Shown: positions 43,089 through 55,052 of the stretch, one piece after another
Layout: each line of letters opens with the position of its first letter
Position numbering within the stretch: the first letter of the stretch is position 1
Source of the DNA: Cycas panzhihuaensis
Taxonomy: Eukaryota; Cycadophyta
Direction of reading: 5' to 3'
DNA: 64,000 bases
NCBI GenBank assembly: GCA_023213395.1
Contig: CM041465.1
Location: forward strand, 22,134,001-22,198,000
The notes under the pieces: model-generated
What the model saw: the letters and a program-made list of their open reading frames with translations, nothing else
Told to the model about the DNA's origin: nothing
The model's database searches: none
Made by a program: the position numbers and the translations under genes

Positions 43089-45654
43089 TGTTTCCCGGCC
43101 GGAATGGATACGGAATCACCGACTCAGGTAAGTGCAGGTATGTCTCTTGCATTTTCATCGCTTTCTTTTACTGGATGTTTGCTTGCGTATCTGCATATGT
43201 ATGACTTTGTGGGCGACCTTGTGGTCGTCCACACTTATTTTAGCCTATGACGACTATAGCAGGGGCACACTCCCAGCGAGTGTGGCACCCTAGTGACCAT
43301 ATTACTTCCCGCATCTGCCCTCCTCGCTCCAGGATCCACTAGGTTTGCGCCACCTCCGCCCGTGTGATGACTCATCATCGTTTGGTCAACTTGCCACCCC
43401 ACTCGAGCCCTATTTTTGCTCCTTTGGACCCGTTTTGTTGGCTTGTTTGCTTCCGGGTAGGTGTTTTAGCGTTATGTCGACCTTTTTCGGTCGTCGCCTT
43501 TAACTGGGTGGTTGGTGGGTCCCTATTTTCAGCCCTAGGCATGTACCGCCAGATTTTTGGTATGCATTTGGAATATTCAGCGATGCGCGAATATTCGACG
43601 ATCGTCTCGGTGTTTTTAAAAATACGCCATGGCAATTTTACATTTATTGCGAAACTGCCACGTGGCTCGCGCTTTATTCCTCTTCCAGATGCGCCCTAAT
43701 CGCATGCTTTAGGGTTTTTCTTGAGTACTTAAGCCCTTTTTGGCTCATTTTCAAGGATCTTTTGGCTCACTTTTGGAATTGCTCTCAAGGAAACACTCTC
43801 CTGCTCTGCTTCTCTCTGGCATTTCTTTGCATCAAGCGGACTTGCACCCTTCATCTGACCTTGACTCTCCTTTGGCGTGGGCGATACATTCTCCCGGCTC
43901 CTCAAACGCCTTGGAGAGGGCTCCTTTGAAATGGTGTTGAGCCGGTCTTCACCCAGGCAGTCCATAAGCGCCCCAAGTGTAGGTGTTTCCGTCACACCTC
44001 CGTGCAAGGCCCCAAACTGCTCTACTGCCGGATCTGGGCTGATTTATCAGTCCCTCTCCGCTGCCCTTTGGCTGAGGCAAATCCCTTGCCTCTTCTCTCC
44101 AGGTATTCCTTGTTTATGCTTGTTTTCCTTGTGATTTTCATGCTTATTTCGTTTGCTCTTACTTGTTGCTTGAAGGTTGGTTGTCCTCCATTTTGAAATT
44201 TGTTATACCACTCTCCCTATGCTTCTTGCCTGCGTTTGCTGTCCAAGGCAGCGGTGTGGAGGGGTTGCATAGGTTTTGGAGAGGAGCTGGGTGGATTCCA
44301 TACCACCTTCCACGCTCCTGGCGGCTCTTAGCCCCAAAACCTCCCTCTCGCCCGTGCGCCTTGGCTTGCAAACAAGGGTTTGAAGGTTCCCTTGGTTGCC
44401 CAAACCATTTGTCACATGTTGTAGCTGATTTGGGGCCTTTGCTGGTGGGCATCACACATAAGTCCCAACCGCTGGTTCCTCGCTTCACCTTTCTTCCCCG
44501 GGTCACCCGGTTTGCTCCTCATAGCATCCCGGTTCGTCGTGGGTTCCCTTGAGCCTTTCTTTGCCCCTTTTTGCTGCCATTTTCCAACTCTTGTTCTTGA
44601 CTTTCCCCTCGCTGCCTCGTGGCTCTTGGGGGGAGGTTTGGGCATCACTTGCGGGAGGTAGGCCACTCTGAGGCTTACCCAGTCATTTACTTTCACTTTG
44701 GTCACTTTCTTTTGATACTTTGATTATCGGATTAGTACTAACGCATGTATATTCAAATTCTCATTTGTGCTATTTAGCCATATATTGTTAGAGTTTTTGT
44801 GTTGCATGTTAGTGCTTTTCTGTCGGGAAGAGAAAGAGACCGCTGTTGCTTACAGGTACTTGGGAAGCGTGGAGCGCATCGCCCGTGGGCCTAGCTACCG
44901 GTAAGCACCTTCATATGTGTTATGTTTTCATGCTATTTCATTTCTTAGTTGGTGCTTCTTTTCTTTCTTGGTTTTGCATTTGATTTTCTGGGGAAGGTAA
45001 GGAATCCCCCTCGTCGTCCATTGCAATACCTCGCATCTAGTACGTCGTGCGGAGTGGTTAGACGCCCCTCGGGAAGGTTACTTCGTCTCGCACGCCTTCG
45101 CTCCAGGTGCACATTCGTTCCCCTCCGCTACCCTTTCTTTTTCCTTTTATTTCTTTCATAGTAATTAGTACATTGAAGGATTAAAAGGGAAAAATTGGTT
45201 CGGTACTTGCTTGCGATTCTTTTATCTTGTTTCATGCATCTTTATCATTCGTAGGGAAGATTGTAGGAGTCCTTCTCTCCCCTACCTTTCCTCTTCGCCC
45301 TTTGACCACACGAGTGCCATGCTTCCGACATCACTCGTGTCAGTTAGGTTGTGTAGGATTGCTCTTGGCTTTGTCTCCATTAGGCCTTCTCTTCCCCTTC
45401 CGCCACCCAAGGGTGGGAGGGTCCTATTCCCAGGTTAACTCAGGTTTGCCCTACGCACCTTCACCCCTTACTCGAAGCGGTGAAGGGTCACTCGATAGTA
45501 GCCATACTCCATTGCAGATCCCAAACTCGCGCTCCGGCGTATGGGGCGCTCTGCGTGGTAGTTACCCACCTTTTAGGTCCCACCTTCCATCATTCCACCA
45601 CTCACCCTCTCTTACACCTATCAGTTAGGTAGTTATCCCGTAGCAGCGCGTCCA
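43089..45654 (+). repeat. 3' LTR of copy D
   Basis: About 2.57 kb from TGTTTCCCGGC to GCGTCCA, followed by the target duplication CCACC. Colinear with 33867-36415, with shared landmarks: CAG/GTAAGT (43125-43133), TACTTAAGCCC (about 43727) and GGGGAAGGTAAGGAATCCCC (about 44990). Confidence 0.88.
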
Positions 45655-45659
45655 CCACC
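45655..45659 (+). repeat. 3' target-site duplication of copy D
   Basis: CCACC, pairing with CCACT at 33862-33866. Confidence 0.75.
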
Positions 45660-45960
45660 AATAACAAAATTAAGTACATAACTTTTATTGAGGCTCTTAC
45701 TGATGCGCTCTGCTTCCATCGTGGACCCATCATCCTCTTATGTGACTCTCAGGTTATGGTGTTCCATCTCACCTAGGTCTACCAGGTGCGTTGCCCATGC
45801 CTGAGGGCCTCGCCTTGACTACTAAGTCCCTTTTGGCATGTTTCTTTTTCGTCGATATCTAACACATCCCTCGAGATCGCAATGCTAAGGCGAATAACCT
45901 AGTTTGCCTCATCCATGAGCATCGCCTCCCTCTCCTCAATGACCCCCCTTCAGAGACTTG
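45655..45960 (+). pseudogene. aRH gene of copy C, 3' part
   Basis: Continues the frame broken at 33866: TNNKIKYITFIEALTDALCFH, then IILLCDSQVMV and a Gln-to-stop. After a frameshift come HIPRDRNAKANNL and IHEHRLPLLND. The catalytic Glu of NNEAEY is Lys here and the late Asp region (EADGL in copy D) reads KANNL, so the enzyme was dead or dying apart from the copy D insertion. Confidence 0.8.
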
Positions 45961-46451
45961 TCTCGTCACCCAAGCACCCAAGTCTTGGGTCACCCTTCCT
46001 TCATATTGTGATCCATTCATACCTCTAAAAGCTAGCTGCTAATGAGGTTAAACTATGGCAACCACTAGGTTTATTTCCTTACTCCACTCTTAGCATCACT
46101 CTTGGCACATAACCCTCACTATTTTGACTTGCTTATGCATATAACATCACATCCATAATATATGTGCAATTATATTTGTAGTCAGCACCATTCTTTTCTT
46201 ATACTCCTACGATGGGGGCATCCCTCTCATCTGTTATCATTGCTAGTCAACTATATGGTAATACATAGGTAGCCCTTATGTCATCTCTCCCTCATCTCCA
46301 CACCCACGCATTCTGCCATGACACTCATCATCGCCCTTGGCTCATACCATTGTTATGTTTGTTTGTATATATATATTGCTAACATTGTGTTGACAACATT
46401 CACCATCACATTGCACTTCTGAGTAGCGAGGCTCTGCTGCCAAGGTTATAG
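45961..46451 (+). other. aRH 3' flank, copy C
   Basis: Shares the AATGAGGTTAAACTATGG block (about 46043) and the GCGAGGCTCTGCTGCCAAGG stretch just before the LTR with copy B. No gene seen. Confidence 0.5.
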
Positions 46452-49399
46452 TATTTCTCGGCTATCAAGAATGGGTATGGATGAGTCGACCTAGGTAAGT
46501 GTAGGTACACTTCTATCCTTTTCCTTAGTCAATCTTAGAAAGGTAAATTAAAGTACCTCTTTGTTTTTATTGCATGATTGACTAGTTTGTTTGCACCACC
46601 ATTATGCATCCATTGCCTGATCATGTTGCATGACATCATTTCAGCCTATGACAATCTATGGATATTGATCCCAATGGCACTTTGCAACCCTCCTACATGT
46701 CTTTGCATTGTCCCAAGTACTGATGAGCCATTGTGACCCATTCACAACTCTATTGCCTTACCTCAACCTCTAGCATCTTGCCTAGGTAGCATTGGTATAT
46801 GCTCATTCATTTATCAACCTTTTGGGAGTTTTAGGTCTTTGGTACTTCACTTGGCATAGGTCTCTTCGATCCCATGATTGTCCCCAACCATCTGGATAGA
46901 GGGTCATGGCCCCAGGCCTGAGGTAGCTCTCTTTCTGATCTCCTAACCCTCTTTTCCTTCATTTTTGTCTATGTTGTTGCCACATTACGGTAAAGATAGC
47001 AGTACCTCTGTAAGCTTCATGGTACTGTGAAGTTTACCACAAGGCAACTGTCACACATAATTTTTTTTAAATTGCCATGGTAAATTTCATATTTATCATG
47101 AATTTGCCACGTGGTTGAGTTGTATTCCTAGCCCTAATCGAACCCTAATTACTCGATTAAGTTAGGGTTAGGTTTAAAACCCCAAAAATACATCATTTCT
47201 CTCTCTTCTTCCACTATCTTTAATCTCTCTTCTCACTCACATAAGATATCTCTTGTAGAAACACCCCATAACCTTAGAGATATCAGCTCACTAGTCTGAG
47301 ATCAGCCTCCTACAACCTCAAATTCACAATAGTAGGCCTAAGATAAGGCTATCTCAAGAAAGATATGCTCCAATCTCACATCCAAGCACAAGCATCACAC
47401 CTTGGTCAAGTTTCCTCTTTAGATTTGGTAGCCTCCATAGGGTTTCACCTACAAACCTTGCATGGCTACTCTCTTCTCCCATTTCCTTAAGTAGATCTAC
47501 TCCTGATCTACCCTCAGTAGGTATTCTTCATCCCTTATTACATTTGGATTCTCTTAAATTTCTTAAAAGTGGTTGGAATATCTTGTAACATCCCTTATTT
47601 CTCAGTTTTGTACAATACATAGGAGGTAATGCCTCCTCTTTTCATTCTCTACCTACCATTCCTTCTAGCTCTTCCCTAGTTTCCCAAGGAGGTAGTGAGG
47701 AAGAGGTTCTAAAAGGGTGAGTGAAAGGAGTTAAGGTGGGTTCCACAACCTACCAAGGCCTTCTCCTAAAGGGAAATCCCCTTCTCCCCCTCTCCTCTTT
47801 CTCCTTTATGCTTCCTTTGGGCTGCGAAAGAGCTCTTGGAAGAGAGGCCACGCTAGCAACAGTGTATATAGCCCATTGCTATGCTTACTCCAGCTTTTTG
47901 AGCCTTATATGGGTAGGAATTATAGCCCCTAGTCAGACCCTACTTTGCCTTTAGGTGTTAGATTAGTTCAGGGGTTGCAAAAGCTTCACATAGCAAACTT
48001 TGCAACATTAACCACATTTACAACTTTGTTACATCCTGTCACCCCTGTATTGGCTTTCATTCTACTATATTTACTTGCTGTTTATATGCTTGGATAGTGT
48101 GGAAGTATGTGTCTTAGGGGGTTATCCATTCTGAGACTAACCACCTCTCTTCTCTTTTCTTGTCCTCCTTGCATAGAGAAAGGTTGAAGATTGGTTCTTA
48201 ATGCAAAATCTCTCTTAGATAAGGTATTTTGCTCATATTATTTTATGAACTTTATACACATATACATCTTACTACCTAACAACCCCTTGGGAAAGGGAAA
48301 CACCTTTTGATTGTAGGTTTTTCTCTTTGCTGTATGTGGAGGAGGAAGGAAACACATCAACATAGGTACGTTCTTTCCCTCTCCTCTAATAACACTTTTG
48401 AGTCTTTTCAAATAGTCTTTTCCACCTTTCTTTTCTACTCTTTTCCTTTTGATTTGGGGAAGGTAAGGAATCCCCCAACATCACCACATCACATTGCTTA
48501 TGTTCAAGGAAAAGAAAGAGGAAGGTCTATGTAACACAAGGGAATACACTCATCCAACCTCCCATTTTTCCAAGTACGTCGCTATTCTCTCCTCATCACT
48601 TCTTTCCCCTCGCTTAGAGTTTGTTTACTTGCATGCATATACATAAAGGGAAAAGAGTAAAGTGAACTTGCATATATCACTTGCATATTCTTGTTTTTCT
48701 TGCTCATTTAAGAAAGTGCATGAATTAGAAGTCTCATCCACTTGCATTCTTACTTGTTGCACATATTTCTGCTTCACCTTGCATCTCATGTGTGTCTGTT
48801 CGCAACCTTTCGACTAGCCTTGTTTACCTTTTTCCATTTGAAAACAAAAGGAGAGTGAGGTCATCACATTAAAGAGTAAATGAGAGTGCATTCATTTTAT
48901 GATTTTCTTTCTATTTGCAAAGACACAACATTATATTCCTCACTTCACCATAATACACAAAGCACAACCTCTTACATGTAGAACGGTTGAAACCCTTTTC
49001 ACTGTTGCCTCATATCCCCAAGTCCATCTTGGGTATAGTGACCTAAAGAAGACTTTCCCTTTAGGTCACTCCCCCCCTAGTCTTTATCACATCTACCTTA
49101 GCTAGGTATCCTTAGTATATCATTTAGGTTGGTTCCACTCGTAGGTTGGTCATCTCACCACCCTGTTATGAGTGTGCATCATCCTCTTTGCTTGCTTGGG
49201 TATACCTCTCTCACACCCCTTTTATTCCACGTAGGGAGCCATTCCCTCGCTTACCTTTACCTCCATCCTTTGGCCATCCAAGGGTAGGAGGGTCTATCCC
49301 TTAAGGTTACTCAAGAAACCAAAGATATCCCTCATTCCTTCCACCCTCCAAACTGATGCTGAGTTACCTAGAAGGGAGTTGTGCACCATTTACGGGTCC

Positions 49400-49404
49400 T
49401 GAAC
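49400..49404 (+). repeat. 5' target-site duplication of the chromovirus-like element
   Basis: TGAAC, repeated at 56107-56111. The uninterrupted LTR at 59750-59775 reads TTGAACCTGCG at this point. Confidence 0.9.
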
Positions 49405-50459
49405 TGATCCAGGAGGATCTACCATATGTTTACAGGATGCGGAAAATGCTAGGCATTTGCATAACTAAAAGAGATATGGCCAAATGGTATCAAAACTCTA
49501 TGAAATTTTGTTTAAAGCGATAAGACACATCTCACTAGATGTGTACAAAAGGTGGGGTTCAGAAAATATCATTTGATTAGAGTTCAAGCCTTGTCTTTGC
49601 ATAAAAATTAATCCCACAGTTAGCAGAAAAAAAATAGAAAATATATATTTTGATTATATGAATAGAAACATGGCCAAATGACATCACAATGAGCTAAAAT
49701 TTTTAGGAAGCGGAGGAGACATACGTTCCTATACGTGTACAAAATTTGAGCTAAATTGGAGTCTGTTAAGGTCAGTTGTAAGCCGCAACTTTTATGAATT
49801 GTATGAAGTCCACTTGGACAGCAGAAAAATAGCAAATACATATTATTATTAAATGAATAAAAATGCAGCCAAATGACATCCAAATGAGCTGAAAATTTAA
49901 GGAAGCTGAGGGGACATGCGTTCCTATACGTGTACCAAATTTGAGCTAAATTGGAGTATGTTAAGATCTGTTACAAGCTACAACATTTTAAGAATTATAT
50001 GAAGGCCACTTGGACAACATGCATTCTGGTGGTTAGTGATTATACTTGCATGATTGCCACTTGTTAAACATGCAATTCAAGTTTCTTTCTATAAATTGAG
50101 CCCTTCTACAGGTTGGAGAGGTGGTTCTTGGAGACTTGACTTGGGAAGCATCCTTGGAGAGGCATTTGGAGGGTTGGAGTCCCCCTTATGGTATAATTGT
50201 AACATTTATTCCTTATAATTTTACCATTCTTTTGCTAGTTGATTTCTCCACCATTAAATGGAGATTTTCATGGTTTAATAAAAGTATTACTCCTCATACT
50301 TTTGGATGAATGTCAAGAATAAATGATTTGGTATAGAAGTTTCCTTTCATGGGCTCATTGTTGTTTTGATGTTATTGAGCTTTCTACACTAACTCCCAGG
50401 ATCTCAAGGAGGAAAGGTTGATAATTGATTTCTTCACCAACTAATCTCTTTTGGGATCA
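49405..50459 (+). repeat. 5' LTR of the chromovirus-like element
   Basis: 1055 bp. Contains a tandem repeat of period about 198 bp (units from about 49622 and 49820), each with CCAAATGACATC, CGTTCCTATACGTGTAC and TTGAGCTAAATTGGAGT. A weaker third unit precedes them. ATAAATTGAGCCC near 50091 may be the TATA region. Confidence 0.93.
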
Positions 50460-50464
50460 TATTT

Positions 50465-50476
50465 TGGTATCAGAGC
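50465..50476 (+). other. PBS, initiator tRNA-Met type
   Basis: TGGTATCAGAGC, five bases after the LTR; the standard plant LTR element PBS complementary to initiator tRNA-Met. Confidence 0.9.
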
Positions 50477-50501
50477 CTCGATCTTTTTTGTAGGGACTTG
50501 A

Positions 50502-51654
50502 ATGGTACAAACAAGGAAAGGATACAAAGAGAAAGGTGAAGACTTTCTTGTGTTGCAATCACCAAGAAGACAAAGAAAGAATCCAAGCACCATGGTGAAA
50601 AGAAGATGGAGAAATTAGATTTGAAAGGCTTGAGAAGAGCGTCGAAGCCTTGATGCAAATGATGACCCACCTTCTACCTCTAGTCAAAGGAAAAGGCAAA
50701 GAGAAGGAATTTGAAGGAGGATCCACATATGACCATGACCATGAAGAGGAAGAGGAGGAGACCTTAAAGCACTCTTTTGAAGAAAGCAAGGGTACTTCAT
50801 CTCATCAACCCTTCAAGGTGGAGGCAAAGTTGGATATTCCAACTTATGATGGAGAGGTAAATGCTGAAAAGTTGGACCATTGGTTGGATCAACTTGAAAC
50901 CTACTTCACAATCTATGCTTATAGTAATTCTCAAAAGCTTTCATTTGCTAGGCTCAAGATGTGTAAACATGCATTGACATGGTGGAATGCATATTTAAAG
51001 AATCATGATGTATCTTCTTTTCATGGAGGGATTTTAAGAAAATAATAAAGAAGCAATTCTACCCCATAGGTCATGAGGAAGACCAATGGGTCACTTGGCA
51101 ATATTTACGCCAAGGAGAGGTGTAAGTGTCCAAGACTATACTTCTTTATTTTTTAGGCATGGCATGCTACTTGGTATTAATATGGATGAACATGTCACTC
51201 TTATGAAATTCATTGGAGGATTACATGAATACATAAGGAAGGAACTAAGGCTTTTAAGGTTCAATCCATTGGAGAAGCAAGTAGGATGGCTATGGCAATA
51301 GAAAGTAAAAGTAAGAAATCTACATTCATGTATAAAGATTCTACTTTTACTTCTAATAAGTATGAAAAGAATCCTAAATTGCACTCATCAAAAGGCAAGA
51401 AGGAAAGAAGAAAAGAACTAATTTTGTTAAAAGTTCTAACTATTGTGAGCATTGTGATATTAGTGGTCATATTACAGCAAAGTGTTGGAAGTTGCATCCA
51501 GAACTAAAGTCACAGCATATCAAGGATATGGAATTAAGAAAGAAGGAAAAGGAAAGCACTACTTTGAGGTGGAGATTCAAAGTGAAGGAGAAGAAGAGAA
51601 GGTCACTCTACTTACAAATTATGAAGATGATGCTACAGGGAGGAACTATTTCAC
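50502..51654 (+). pseudogene. gag of the chromovirus-like element (frameshifted)
   Basis: Starts at ATG 50502 (MVQTRKGYKEKGE), shifts frame near 50600, then is open at 50650-51045 with an acidic stretch, PTYDGEVNAEKLDHWLDQLE, KLSFARLKM and LTWWNAYLK, the typical gag core. A second open piece (51086-51301) has VQDYTSLFFRHGMLLGI and LHEYIRKELRLLRF. A CCHC knuckle CEHCDISGHITAKC is at 51443-51484 in a third frame. It would package the element RNA. Confidence 0.85.
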
Positions 51655-53475
51655 TTGAAGCTTCAAGTAGGAAATAGTATGATTGGTGCCATTATAGATC
51701 CAGGAAGCCAAAAGAATTTGATCTCAGAAAGTTTGGTAAAGAGCATTGGTTTGGTAACTACTCCTCACCCTCATCCATATCCTCTTGGTTGGATCCATAA
51801 AGATGTGGAAATGCAAATATCAAAGCAATGTACACTTAAATTTTCCATCACTAATGATTTTGTTGATGAGGTAATATGTGATGTGGTGCCACTGGATGTA
51901 TGCCATGTTGTGCTTGGAAGTCCCTACTTGTGGGATCGAGATGCACTCTTCTATCGAAGGGAGAGAAAGTATCGATTGATGAAGGATAACAAGGGCTTCA
52001 TCATAAAGGCCATAAATAAGCACTTGGATAAGATAGCATTAATTTCAGCTACTCAAGCAAAAAGGATGATCAATACATGTGGTAAATTTGTCATCTTAAT
52101 GGTAAGGAGAAAAGAAGAGCCAAGAGATGAAGAAGGTCCTTCTACTCACACTCTTCTTATATCACCTAAACAAATGCAACAAATTGAGGAGTTAAAGACA
52201 AGGTATGATATTCTATTTCAACATGTTGATGGGCTTCCACCAAAGAGAAAGATAGAGCATGAAATCACTCTTGTAGGAGATGCACCATTACCTAATATTG
52301 CTTTGTATAGGCACTCCATTGTAGAAAATAATGAGATAAAGAGGCAAGTTGAGGAGTTGCTTGATCAAGGGGTCATAAGACCTTCATGTTCACCTTGTGG
52401 GTCACCAATTGTCTTGGTGCCTAAGAAGGATGGAGGATGGAGAATGTGTATAGATTTTCGTGCTTTGAATAAAATTACAATTAAAATCGCTACCCTTTGC
52501 CTCGTATAGATAATTTGCTTGATCAAATTCACATGCTTGTTATTTCACTAAATTGGATTTAAAAGTGGTTATCACCAAGTTAGGGTCAAGGAGGAGGACA
52601 CATGGAAGACGGCCTTCAAAACAAAGCAAGGACTCTTTGAATGGATGGTTATGCCTTTCGGATTGTGTAATGCTCACGCAACATTCATGAGGCTAATGAA
52701 TGAAATATTAAGGCCTTACTTGGATAATTTTGTTGTTGTCTATCTTGATGACATTTTGATTTTAGCAACACATGGGAGGAACATTTGCAGACATAGAAGA
52801 AGTTTTAAAGACTATGGCTAAGCATCATTTGAAGCTTAATGTGAAGAAGTGTGAATTTGGCAAGGAGAACTTGATCTTCTTAGGCTTTGTGGTTGGAGGA
52901 GGAAAGTTGAGCATTGATCCACTCAAGACTCAAGCCATCCTCAAATGGCCTAGGCCAACAAACATCACAGAGGTGAGAAGTTTTTAGAGCTTGTCAATAC
53001 TTGAGAAAGTTCATTCTTCATTTCTCACAGTTGCGGCACCTCTACATGGATTGACAAAATCTAGTAGAAAGTTTACTTGGGGTTCCAAGGAGGAAGAAGC
53101 CTTTCTTCTTTTAAAGAAGAAAATTTGTGAAGCACCGTTTGGCAATGCCAAATTTGCAAAGGCCTTTTGAAGTAGAAGGCGATGCAAGTGGAAATGCGAT
53201 GGGAGCTATCCTTATTCAAGATGGGAAGCCTATTGCGTACCATTGAAGTCTTCACCCTCAAGTGAAGAACTACTCAACATATCATCGAGAAATGTTCGTA
53301 CTTCATCAAGCATGCAAGCATTGGAGGTCATACTTGCTCGAAAAGAGGTTGTAGTTCATACCAATCATAAGCCTCTTCAATTTTTACAAACTCAAAGTAA
53401 ATTACGAAGCAAGACACATGAAGTGGATGAGTTATTTACAACAATTCAATATTGTAATTAAGTATAAAAGGGATC
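51655..53475 (+). pseudogene. Protease, RT and RNase H of the chromovirus-like element (broken)
   Basis: Open at 51655-52509. Protease: GAIIDPGSQKNLIS, with Pro where D-S/T-G is expected in the active triad. RT: a DGLPPKRKIEHEI connector, SPIVLVPKKDGGWRMCIDFR, then a frameshift at about 52480; the palm continues with SGYHQVRVKEEDTWKTAF, MPFGLCNAHATF and YLDDILI (52741-52761), another frameshift, and the open piece 52772-52987 (KKCEFGKENLIFLGFVV). RNase H: KFTWGSKEEEAF, VEGDASGNAMGAI, then a HTNHKPLQFLQTQSKL segment. At least four disruptions. Confidence 0.88.
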
Positions 53476-53559
53476 TAATAACAAAATTGCGATATGTTAT
53501 CTAGACCACCTTGTTCCACTTCTTCTTCTACTTTTGTTTGTAGTTCTCTTATGAGTTTG

Positions 53560-54815
53560 CGGTGTGGAACCAATGCATCATGAAGAGTACAAAGACTTGT
53601 ACCATGAAGATGAAGCTTTGAAGGAAGAATTAGAGAACCTAGCGAAAGGAAGACCTTCCCACTTGCTTGGAAGGATGGTCTACTTTTCAAAGGGAGCGAC
53701 TCTATGTTCCATCAAAGGAGACAAGATCAAGTGGATTAGAGAAGCCCATACTTCTAAAGTAGTGGTCACTTTGGTATAGAAGACTTTAGCAAACTTGAGA
53801 AGATATGTTGTATGGACAAAAATGAAAAATGATGTAAAAAAATATGTAAAAGGATGTGTAATGTGTAATACTTCTAAGCCTTCTTCTAGAAAATTAGGAT
53901 TGTATACACCACTACCTATTCCCACTAGGCCTTGGGAAAGTATCTCCATTGATTTTTAGGGGACTTCCCATGACTAGGAAGGGACATGATTATCTTTTGT
54001 TGTTGTAGATAGGTTTAGTAAAATGATATGTCTAATACCTTGTAAGAAGACAATCACAGTGCAGGGAGGCGGTGAGTTATTCTTGAGCATGTATGGAAGA
54101 ATTTTGGCTTGCCTTCTTCCATCATTTCAGATCAGGACACTCGATTCCTTTCATTATTTTGGAAGTCAGTATGGGAGATGATGGATACCAAATTGAAGAG
54201 GAGTACAAGTTTCCATCCTCAAACAGATGGACAAACCGAAGTAGTGAATAGAACTTTGGTACATCTATTGAGGGGATACAATTCCAAGCATCCAAAGACT
54301 TGGGATGAATCATTCACTTTTCTACAATTTGCTTTTAATAGAGCAATGCATGCATCACACTCTAAAGCACCTTTTGAAGTTTGTTTGGGATACTTACCTC
54401 AAAGTCCATTTGACTTGGAGTTTTCCATGCAAGCTAAGGAAGGATCGTCAAGAGAAGGAGGAGCATGACAAGGCTTTAAGATACTTGGAGAAGATCCGGA
54501 GAGTCCACAAAAGTACATGATCAACTTCTAAGGACTCAACAAAAGTACAAGGAAAGACATGACAAGCATAGGCAGAGTGTACTTTCCAAGAAGGAGATTT
54601 AGTATGGTTATACTTGAGCAAGGAGAGGTTAAAAGGAGAAGGTAAGAAACTCAAACCTATAAGGTATGGACCATTCAAGATTTTGAGAAAAGTAGGTGGC
54701 AATGCTTTCCAACTTGATCTTCCACCTTATATGCAAATATATTCAGTAGTAAATGCTGAATACTTAAAACTCTTTGAGCCCTCCATGCTAGATGAGGAAT
54801 AGGACCAGTTCACTT
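53560..54815 (+). pseudogene. Integrase of the chromovirus-like element (broken)
   Basis: N-terminal region: IREAHTSKV with a frameshift before the second His, then YVKGCVMCNTSKPSS supplying the Cys pair. Core: GLYTPLPIPTRPWESISIDF, VVVDRFSKM (first Asp), SIISDQDTRF (second Asp) and HPQTDGQTEVVNRTL (Glu), so all three catalytic residues are present although split over frames. The open piece 54109-54468 covers most of the core. The C-terminal GPFKILRKVGGNAFQLDLP and NAEYLKLFEPSM are at 54614-54802. Confidence 0.88.
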
Positions 54816-55011
54816 TACCTTCAATTGATGATTTGTATTTGGAAAGTGAGGAGCCTCTCGAGGAAGATTGTATCTTGAGAGAAAATCTACCAAAACAAGA
54901 CATAAGACACATGAATCTTTCAGGATTGGAGTAGCAGGGCAATTACCTAGTAAGGCCAAGTGGTTTAGTAGGCAACAAGGAGAACAACACTTCCCCCATC
55001 TCCAATTCTAA
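54816..55011 (+). pseudogene. Chromodomain-like C-terminal tail
   Basis: After the integrase, LPSIDD and an acidic EEPLEEDCIL stretch are followed, with a one-base shift, by HESFRIGVAGQLPSKAKWFS and EQHFPHLQF with TAA at 55009-55011. The order of an ED-IL strand, a basic stretch, V/I-aromatic positions and W fits the degenerate chromodomain tail of plant chromoviruses; I cannot prove the fold by eye. Confidence 0.55.
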
Positions 55012-55036
55012 GCCAAATAGGAGTTGGCTATTTTCC

Positions 55037-55049
55037 AAGGAAGGGGGAG
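55037..55049 (+). other. Polypurine tract of the chromovirus-like element
   Basis: AAGGAAGGGGGAG, three bases before the 3' LTR; primes plus-strand synthesis in LTR elements. Confidence 0.85.
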
Positions 55050-55052
55050 CCA

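Larger units (their letters stand above)
33867..45654 (+). mobile_element. Copy D: nested deletion-derivative Tat-like element
   Basis: An 11.8-kb element with two LTRs of about 2.55 kb (TG...CA), PBS-like site, gag, protease, linker, RT N-terminus, integrase C-terminus, antisense-gene remnant and an intact aRH gene. It is inserted within the aRH gene of copy C. RT core, gypsy RNase H and integrase core are gone, so it would need enzymes in trans. It is clearly richer in CpG than surrounding copies. Small indels break most frames. Confidence 0.88.
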
